Positions 57,875 to 64,000 of a stretch of 64,000 bases of DNA are shown piece by piece; the stretch's first letter is position 1, and every line of letters begins with the position of its first letter. The DNA comes from Cupriavidus sp. WKF15. GTDB lineage: Bacteria; Pseudomonadota; Gammaproteobacteria; Burkholderiales; Burkholderiaceae. The stretch is from NCBI RefSeq assembly GCF_029278605.1, contig NZ_CP119574.1:124001-188000 (forward strand), given 5' to 3'. The position numbers were made by a program, and so were the translations under genes. The notes under the pieces are model-generated. The model was not told where the DNA came from. It saw only the letters and a list, made by a program, of their open reading frames with translations, and searched no databases.

Positions 57875-60454
57875 ATGGATTTCCCGGAACAACAGTTTTG
57901 GAACCAGCCTTCTGCCGCGCTCCAGGCCCGTTTGGCGTCATCACCTGAGGGCTTGAGCCAGTCGGAAGCACGCCAAAGGGCAGCGCGCTTCGGCCCCAAT
58001 ACGCTGCAGCCGGGCGGTGGACGATCCCTGTTACTGCAGTATCTGAGCCACTTCAGGAATCCCCTTGTGATGATCCTGCTCGTCGCCAGTGCCGTGTCGG
58101 CGCTGACTGGCGAGCTCACCGGATTCACGATCATCTGGGTCATCGTTCTTGTCAGCGTGACCCTGGATTTCGTCCAGGAGTATCGAGCGGGGCAAGCTGC
58201 GGAACAGCTTAAACAAACTGTCGCGGTCCGTGCAAGCGTGATGCGCGATGGACATTTGCAGGACATGCCGATCGCCACGCTGGTTCCCGGCGATGTCGTT
58301 CTTCTTGCCGCCGGCGATCTCATACCGGCAGATTGCCGCTTGATCGAGGCCAAGGATTTTTTTGTCAATCAGGCGGCGCTAACGGGCGAATCCTACCCAG
58401 TTGAGAAGTACGCGGCCGACCTCGCTGAACCGGCGGGCGACCTCAATCAGGCTGAGAACGCTGTCTTCATGGGGACGTCCGTGATCAGCGGGATGGCCAA
58501 AGCGATGGTGTGCCAGATTGGTGCGGATACCGCCGTTGGCAACGTCGCGGATTCGCTGGTGACCAAGGCACCGCCTACCGCTTTTGAGCTGGGTACGCAT
58601 AGTTTTGGCATGTTGATCATGCGCTTGACCGTGCTGCTGGTGCTTTTTGTGTTTCTGGTCAATGCGCTGTTCCATCGCCCCTTCCTCGAGTCGTTTCTCT
58701 TCGCCATCGCGCTTGCGGTCGGGCTGACGCCGGAACTCCTGCCGATGGTTGTCACGGTAACGCTCTCGCGCGGCGCAATGCGCATGGCCCGACAACACGT
58801 CATCGTAAAGCAACTCGCCGCGATTCATAACCTGGGCAGCATGGACATCCTGTGCACCGACAAGACCGGCACGCTGACCGAAGCACGCATCCATTTGGAA
58901 CGGCATCTGGATGCGCAAGGGCGCGATAGCGCGCAGGTCCTGCAGTTGGCTTACCTCAATAGCTATTTTGAAACCGGCCTCAAAAGCCCCTTGGACGCCG
59001 CCATCCTTGAGCACAGGGAGATCGAGGTCGGCCATTGGCGCAAGATCGACGAGGTGCCATTCGATTTCGAGCGCAGGCGTGTCTCGGTGTTGCTCGACGA
59101 TGGTCGGCAGCGGCTGTTGGTGGTAAAGGGCGCGCCAGAGGACATTCTCAAACTTTCCACGCAATACGCGCTTGGCGAGGCACCGGGGATGCAACCTCTG
59201 GATGAAGCCGCGCTGGCGACCATCCAGGCGTTGGACGACAGTCTTGGGCGGGAAGGCTTCAAAGTGCTTGGCATCGCGTGGAGATTGGTCGCGCCGAACC
59301 ACTCGCACGCGGTATTGAGTGATGAAGCCGAACTAATCTTCGCCGGCTTTGCCGCCTTCCTCGATCCCCCTAAGTCCAGTGCCGCCAAGGCGCTCAAAGA
59401 CTTGGCGGAAATTGGCGTGGACGTCAAGATCATCACCGGTGACAGCGAGCTGGTCACCCGGCACGTGTTTACACAACTTGGCGTGCCAGTCACGGGGGTG
59501 CTCACCGGCAACGAAATCCGGCAAATGGACGATACTGCACTGGCTGTGCGGATAAGGGATGCCAACCTGCTTTGCCGGGTCACGCCGGCGCAGAAAAACC
59601 GCGTTATCCTGAGCCTGAAAGCCCAAGGACATACCGTCGGTTATCTTGGCGACGGTATCAATGACGCACCCTCGCTTCATTCCGCGGATATCGGCATTTC
59701 TGTCGATAGCGCGGTTGACGTGGCCAAGGCGGCGGCAGCGATGATCCTGCTGCGGCAAGACTTAAATGTATTGCGTGCTGGCGTGCTGGAAGGTAGACGG
59801 ACCTTCGCCAATATCATGAAGTACATCATGATGGGAACCAGCTCGAATTTCGGCAATATGTTCAGCATGGCGGGCGCGACGATATTTCTCGCCTTTTTGC
59901 CGATGTTGCCGGCACAAATTCTTCTCAATAACCTGCTTTACGATATCTCGGAACTGCCTATTCCGATGGATAACGTGGATGACGATTTCCTTACGCATCC
60001 CAAGCATTGGGATACGACATTCATTCGCAATTTCATGTGGGTGGTCGGTCCAGTGAGCTCGGTCTTCGACTTCTTGACATTTTTCATCATGCTGAAGGTG
60101 CTCAACGCGGGCGAAGGGCTATTTCACACTGGCTGGTTTATCGAGTCGATTGCCACTCAAGTATTGGTGATCTTTATCATTCGAACCCAGGGCAGCCCGT
60201 TCAAGAGTCGGCCGAGTCGCGTATTGACGATTGCTTCGCTCTCGGTTGTGCTCATTGCCGGCTCATTGCCCTTTATGCCGGTCGCTGCGCTGCTCGGCTT
60301 CGTCGCACCACCGTTTCAGTTTTTTCTGATTCTATTGGCGATACTGCTCTGCTATTTGGTCGCCGTGGAATGGATAAAGCGATTGTTCTATCGCTATTTC
60401 GCGGCGCACAGGCAGATGGACAGGCTCACCAGCGGAAGGCCATTACCTGAGTGA
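57875..60454 (+). CDS. mgtA: Mg2+-importing P-type ATPase (MgtA/MgtB type)
   Basis: This 859-residue P-type ATPase has an actuator-domain motif ALTGESYPVEK (about 168) and phosphorylation site CTDKTGTLTEA (Asp about 329). KGAPEDIL nucleotide binding and hinge GYLGDGINDAPSLH (about 590) follow. About ten membrane helices include GLTPELLPMVVTVTLS. These residues and the late helices fit P3B Mg2+ importers. The ATG at 57875 follows AGAAGG. It has no visible link to the PRTRC block, and the leader lacks an obvious Mg2+ riboswitch. Confidence 0.9.
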   Translation: MDFPEQQFWNQPSAALQARLASSPEGLSQSEARQRAARFGPNTLQPGGGRSLLLQYLSHFRNPLVMILLVASAVSALTGELTGFTIIWVIVLVSVTLDFVQEYRAGQAAEQLKQTVAVRASVMRDGHLQDMPIATLVPGDVVLLAAGDLIPADCRLIEAKDFFVNQAALTGESYPVEKYAADLAEPAGDLNQAENAVFMGTSVISGMAKAMVCQIGADTAVGNVADSLVTKAPPTAFELGTHSFGMLIMRLTVLLVLFVFLVNALFHRPFLESFLFAIALAVGLTPELLPMVVTVTLSRGAMRMARQHVIVKQLAAIHNLGSMDILCTDKTGTLTEARIHLERHLDAQGRDSAQVLQLAYLNSYFETGLKSPLDAAILEHREIEVGHWRKIDEVPFDFERRRVSVLLDDGRQRLLVVKGAPEDILKLSTQYALGEAPGMQPLDEAALATIQALDDSLGREGFKVLGIAWRLVAPNHSHAVLSDEAELIFAGFAAFLDPPKSSAAKALKDLAEIGVDVKIITGDSELVTRHVFTQLGVPVTGVLTGNEIRQMDDTALAVRIRDANLLCRVTPAQKNRVILSLKAQGHTVGYLGDGINDAPSLHSADIGISVDSAVDVAKAAAAMILLRQDLNVLRAGVLEGRRTFANIMKYIMMGTSSNFGNMFSMAGATIFLAFLPMLPAQILLNNLLYDISELPIPMDNVDDDFLTHPKHWDTTFIRNFMWVVGPVSSVFDFLTFFIMLKVLNAGEGLFHTGWFIESIATQVLVIFIIRTQGSPFKSRPSRVLTIASLSVVLIAGSLPFMPVAALLGFVAPPFQFFLILLAILLCYLVAVEWIKRLFYRYFAAHRQMDRLTSGRPLPE

Positions 60455-60658
60455 AGCCGACGTTCATACGTCCGGCCGAGAGCGCGGTTGAATCTGCGGC
60501 CGGTCTCTGACGTCGACCCACCCGCGCACTGGCGTGCTGGCGCCACAGGCAACTCCTGACTGCGGATTCAGTCGGTCACGCAGCTACCAGGAAGGCGGAC
60601 AACGTTGCCGACGACCGGCCATCACCGGCAGGTTAGAAACCACTGCCTTTTTCAGTTG
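60455..60658. other. convergent gap, nothing recognised
   Basis: About 200 bases lie between two convergent genes. I see no strong terminator hairpin or gene. Confidence 0.4.
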
Positions 60659-61444
60659 TCAGCGCGTGCCGCGCAGGCCCGCTCTTTGAACCGCCGCCTT
60701 GATTAGTCCATCGGATTTCGCGTCCTCAATGAACTTTCGCACATAGGTCATTCCGGGCTCACGGCCTTTCGGGAGTGCTATGGCAACTTCGTCCACACCA
60801 ATCCGACCATCAAGAACTCGGGACCCAGGCATCTTTTCCGACAACCCGAACAGGTTTGCCTTATTAGCGGCAAAGACGTCCACCTTTCCGGACCTGAGCA
60901 TTTCCTCCCCGGCGGGAACACTCGGACTCACGATCAGGGTGGCATTCTTGATTATGCGCGCCAAAGATGCGTTCACGGACCCACCCTGCGGCACACCAAT
61001 GCGCGTTCCCGACCGATCCACTGCGTCGATGGTCAAGATCGGAGAGCCGGCGGGAACGAGGTAGCCGTGCTCAATTACGAGAAACGGGACGGTGAAGTTT
61101 AAGACACGTTCGCGCTCTGGGGTTGGCCCAAAGATGGTGAGGTCCCACTCGCTGGACTTCAGGCCGTCCATGATGGCCCCTGGCGAGGGGTACACCACTG
61201 GTTCGAATGGAACCCCGATACGCCGGGCCATCTCCTTGCCCAGATCGAACCCCACCCCCTTTGACTCATCCAGCGTGGCACCGCGAACAATGGACGCGGG
61301 CGCGCCGAGATAGAGCGCTACACGGAGCTTGCCTGTTGGGGCCAGTACCTGTCGCTCCTCCTGACTAGGCGCGGAAGCGATACCCGCGCAACCTTCAATC
61401 AGAAATCCAACTACCGCGGCGGCAAGCCATGGAATCGCTCTCAT
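60659..61444 (-). CDS. family-3 extracellular solute-binding lipoprotein
   Basis: The 261-residue protein has a signal peptide MRAIPWLAAAVVGFLIEGC with a lipobox-like IEGC (Cys19). The body is that of an amino-acid-type binding protein: GKLRVALYLGAP, GVGFDLGKEMARRIGVPFEPVVYPS, WDLTIFGPTPERERVLNFTVPFL and IGVPQGGSVNASL. The ATG at 61444 follows GGAGG. No permease or ATPase gene is adjacent. The ligand is unknown, and a chemosensory or solitary role is possible. Confidence 0.85.
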   Translation of the reverse strand: MRAIPWLAAAVVGFLIEGCAGIASAPSQEERQVLAPTGKLRVALYLGAPASIVRGATLDESKGVGFDLGKEMARRIGVPFEPVVYPSPGAIMDGLKSSEWDLTIFGPTPERERVLNFTVPFLVIEHGYLVPAGSPILTIDAVDRSGTRIGVPQGGSVNASLARIIKNATLIVSPSVPAGEEMLRSGKVDVFAANKANLFGLSEKMPGSRVLDGRIGVDEVAIALPKGREPGMTYVRKFIEDAKSDGLIKAAVQRAGLRGTR

Positions 61445-62140
61445 TCCATCCTCCGTTGATGCTTTACGACGAACAAGTTCACTGACCGACCGCACGCCTT
61501 GATCGCCTTGCTATGACGACGCAACATGTTGCAGGCAATATCAAGCGCGGAAAGGCTCATGTGTGCGTTGACAGACAAACCAGCCGTTGGGCAGCCAGTG
61601 GTGACTGACTGAGATTGGCCGGCAAGCGCGTGATCGATTCTGAGATTGAGCGCGTTGGCGCTGGCGGGCAGAAGCCGACCCATTGCGGCCAGTCGAACGG
61701 AGTCGGCCTCGACGACAGCTTTCAATCTACAACGGCCATCCACGCGGTTTCTGTCCGGTTTTGGAGCCGGCCAGGCCTGATATCAAACCATCGCGAGGCG
61801 CACATCCACCAGATTTTCTTTGCCAAATATGGCAAGTGCCCTTGGCGTCACCGATCCAACTCATCTGGGCACACCCGCGCACTTTTATACCGACGCCGGA
61901 TAATTATCCCGCCATGGATAATTCGGTATAAGAGTGGTGAGCCTCAGCCGCCGCAAATCGCCACAAAACGCGCGACAAATGCGCCTTGACGCACATGTGA
62001 AACTGAAATCCTCCGGCGCGTGCTCGTGTCTTGCAGACATAAGGCATCAAATGCTAACTGAGTGGCGGCAGGAGCAAAGGCCCGCCTCCGCGGCACGCTT
62101 ATTTTGAAATGTCCGCTTTTGACAAGGAGTTTCATCCGCC
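61445..62140. other. intergenic stretch of about 700 bases
   Basis: A minus-strand frame at 61441-61743 and short plus-strand frames show no recognisable product. The AT-richer part near 61900-61930 (ATAATTATCCC...ATAATTCGGTATAAG) may contain a promoter. Nothing else is seen. Confidence 0.4.
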
Positions 62141-62584
62141 ATGCAAAATGAAAAATTCACCTCGAAGATCACCTACTGGTTCGAACAATCCGTTTTGGTG
62201 GCTGCTCAGATCCTGCTGATGGCGGTGATCCTAGCGATGGTCATCCAGCTTTGGGTCATGTTTTCCTCCGATCTCATCGAGCGTGTTCGCAGCATCGATA
62301 CCGTTCCGGAACTCATGAAGTCGGTGCAGACGGCTTTTTCCGGTGTGCTACTCATCATTCTCGGGCTCGAGCTTATGGAAACGTTGCGCGTGTATTTCAA
62401 ATCGCACCGCGTTCGGCTGGAAACCATCTTGGCCGTGGCCATCATTGCCATCGGCCGCCACGTGATCAATTTGGATATGGAGCACATGCCGGGCGTTTCC
62501 CTCATCGGCGTTGCCGCGGTAGTGTTGGCGCTAACGGGCGGCTATTTTTTGCTCCGATACAAGGCGTCACCCTCTACGGATTGA
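62141..62584 (+). CDS. PsiE-family phosphate-starvation-inducible membrane protein
   Basis: The 147-residue protein has four membrane helices (VLVAAQILLMAVILAMVIQLWVMF, VQTAFSGVLLIILGLELMETL, LETILAVAIIAIGRHVI and LIGVAAVVLALTGGYFLLRY). The sequence ELMETLRVYFKSHRVRLETILAVAIIAIGRHVI is characteristic of PsiE. AAGGAG precedes the ATG. The function of PsiE is unknown. Confidence 0.88.
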   Translation: MQNEKFTSKITYWFEQSVLVAAQILLMAVILAMVIQLWVMFSSDLIERVRSIDTVPELMKSVQTAFSGVLLIILGLELMETLRVYFKSHRVRLETILAVAIIAIGRHVINLDMEHMPGVSLIGVAAVVLALTGGYFLLRYKASPSTD

Positions 62585-62604
62585 GGCCAGCGGTGCTTCA
62601 CTCG

Positions 62605-62955
62605 ATGTGGGAGCGACGCATGGAGGTCGAGGGATTTGCCGCAGTGATGGAAGGTGTGCGCAACGCTGCCGCGGGACTCAAGGGGCGAGCCATTTCGGGT
62701 CCGCATGGGTACGAGCAGATTCCCGCACTCGTCGAGCGCAGCAAACAACGGGTTGCTAATTTCTATGACGACCTGGAAGCGCAATTGGGACACGCGGCAT
62801 TTGTCGCGGGTGGCCACTTCTCCGCGGCTGATATCACCGCCCTCGCTACCGTCGACTTCGCGGCGAAAGCGCTTGCAATGCCTATGCCCGCGACGCATGT
62901 CGCGGTCACGCGGTGGCATGAAGTCGTTTCCGCTCGTCCTAGCGCCACGGCGTAA
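62605..62955 (+). pseudogene. glutathione S-transferase, C-terminal domain fragment
   Basis: About 116 residues (MWERRMEVEGFAAVMEGVRNAAAGLKGRAISGPHGYEQIPALVERSKQRVANFYDDLEAQL, then FVAGGHFSAADITALATVDFAAKAL) match the all-helical C-terminal half of a GST. The N-terminal thioredoxin-like, glutathione-binding half is absent, because the region before it is the PsiE gene in another frame. A non-functional remnant is likely. The next ~290 bases hold nothing recognisable. Confidence 0.75.
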
Positions 62956-63247
62956 GTTCGGGGCCGAAGCAGCCTGAGGATACCCCAGCCGTCGGTCTAT
63001 GGCAGCCCCGAGCAAGCGAAACTTTCGAGGGGCGGGGAGGCAGAAAGGGCACGCATTCCATAGGCGGTTATCCGTACCAATCTGGCAGATGGACGAGTCT
63101 GGTCGGTCGGCAGGCGATACCCGCCGCGAAGCGGCTATCGTCTCTGATCGACCCCAAGCGGCCTTGCAGGTTTTCGCGACGGCTACGACTGCTATTGAGG
63201 AGCAACAGCCGCAGGCCCGTATGCGTGCCCCAGGATGTGGGCGCCGG

Positions 63248-64000
63248 TCATACCGCCGCGTCGTACTGATGGATCTGCGCCGCTAGTCGTTGCAGCAACC
63301 GGTTCGCCGCAGGCGAAAGCTGGCGGCCCACGCGCGTGATCAATTGAGCCTCCGGACTTTGGAGCAACCGGTTCTCGACTGGGATTGCCGTCAACTGGCC
63401 GGCTTCCAGCTCAGGGGCAACCGCGATCCGCGCAAGAAACGTGAAGCCGAGATTGTTGGTTATGAACTGCTTGAGCAAGGTGACCGAATTCGTTGTCAAC
63501 GCTGGCGTCAGTCTGACGCGGTCGAGCAGCATCGCGGCCTCCACCAGCCGCCGCGTGCCGTGCTCCGGATGCGTCAATGCCAGCGGATAAGGAAGCAAGT
63601 CCTCCAGCGTGACCGATCCGAACTTGCCGGCGAGCGGGAAATCCGGCGCAACGACCGCGTGCATCGGTTGACGAGATTCAGCGCGGCTGACGACCTTAGG
63701 GTCGGGCGACGGGTTGAACGCTAGCCCGATGTCAGCCTCGTCCTCGGCCACCCGACGCACCACTTCGTTGGTGCTGCACAGGTCAACTGTGAGCGAGATT
63801 TCCGGGTGGCTTTCGCGGAACTGCCGTATCGGGCCGCCGACCATCGTCGACGCAAAGCCCTCGCCCATGACGACAGTGACCTTGCCGCGGCGCAGTCCGC
63901 GCAATTCCTGGATTTTCGAAACGAGATCGGCCTGATGGGCGCGCTGCTGGGAAAAGTACTCGAGCAGCAGCGCGCCTGCCTCGGTTGGTTTGACGCCGCG
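63248..64000 (-). CDS. LysR-family regulator, N-terminal part beyond window end
   Basis: The frame is open to the window edge. It reads TEAGALLLEYFSQQRAHQADLVSKIQELRGLRRGKVTVVMGEGFA, the linker helix and start of the LysR effector domain. VDLCSTNEVVRRVAEDEADIGLAFNP and LGFTFLARIAV follow. The DNA-binding HTH lies outside the window. The effector is unknown. Its target genes are probably further along, beyond 64 kb. Confidence 0.88.
   Translation of the reverse strand, partial: RGVKPTEAGALLLEYFSQQRAHQADLVSKIQELRGLRRGKVTVVMGEGFASTMVGGPIRQFRESHPEISLTVDLCSTNEVVRRVAEDEADIGLAFNPSPDPKVVSRAESRQPMHAVVAPDFPLAGKFGSVTLEDLLPYPLALTHPEHGTRRLVEAAMLLDRVRLTPALTTNSVTLLKQFITNNLGFTFLARIAVAPELEAGQLTAIPVENRLLQSPEAQLITRVGRQLSPAANRLLQRLAAQIHQYDAAV

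Noticed and set aside
61441..61743. Minus-strand frame of 100 codons overlapping the start of the binding lipoprotein
   Set aside because: It occupies the leader of a well-supported gene and has no family resemblance.
1..64000. CRISPR arrays, tRNA or rRNA genes, and a replication origin with iterons
   Set aside because: I found no regularly spaced direct repeats, no cloverleaf sequence I could support and no Rep gene. The TCGATGCGTC copies are dispersed and gene-associated, unlike iterons or a CRISPR array.

Overview
The window is GC-rich DNA whose genes look like those of a Ralstonia/Cupriavidus-type Burkholderiaceae bacterium. It reads as accessory DNA (plasmid, chromid or integrative element), not as core chromosome. 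No rRNA, tRNA, ribosomal protein or central-metabolism operon is visible. Instead there are insertion sequences, at least five toxin-antitoxin type loci, a DUF1845-type conjugative-element protein and a complete PRTRC (ParB-related, ThiF-related) cassette. The species is not provable from this sequence alone.

Layout: 1-3.1 kb is stacked transposon debris (IS66 inserted in an IS110 transposase, then an IS1182-like fragment). 3.1-8.2 kb carries H-NS, a histone H1-like protein, small hypotheticals, a DUF4337 membrane protein and an AbrB/PIN toxin-antitoxin pair. 8.4-17.3 kb is a decayed zone: a dnaE2 pseudogene whose 5' end is replaced by an AbiE pair with a frameshifted toxin gene, an ISNCY-type element with a candidate target duplication, and a RelE-like toxin gene split exactly by an IS3 element in front of its intact antitoxin. 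17.8-20.1 kb carries an extra full-length RpoD-type sigma factor and a cold-shock protein. 20.4-28 kb holds a truncated TnpB, two hipBA modules on opposite strands, three related orphan hipB-like copies and a TctC-type binding protein. 29-31.6 kb has a recombinase-fold protein lacking canonical catalytic residues, a long-tailed HU protein, a TnpB remnant and a PAP2-like membrane protein.

From 31.6 to 57.4 kb lies a coherent block, mostly on the minus strand. It encodes an SbcC/SbcD-like pair, an RDF-like zinc protein, a MoxR ATPase with a VWA/metallopeptidase partner, many small hypotheticals, a lipoprotein, and the PRTRC genes in the order ParB, E, C, F, B, A, ThiF. A divergent plus-strand trio (DUF1845 protein, one-TM protein, bactofilin) sits inside it. 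PRTRC C, ThiF, B and A look like a ubiquitin-like protein, an E1, an E2 and a JAB isopeptidase, so the cassette carries the parts of a bacterial ubiquitin-like conjugation pathway next to a ParB and an SMC-type nuclease pair.

Two structural signals tie this block together. A palindrome TCGATGCGTC-N3/5-GACGC recurs at seven places upstream of genes in the block. In addition, most transcription units have a strong hairpin, often followed by a T-run, directly in front of the ribosome-binding site. Together they suggest a common operator plus attenuator or leader-RNA control of the whole PRTRC region, which I consider the most interesting part of the window. From 57.8 kb on come a Mg2+ P-type ATPase, an amino-acid-type binding lipoprotein, a PsiE protein, a glutathione S-transferase fragment and a LysR regulator cut by the window end.
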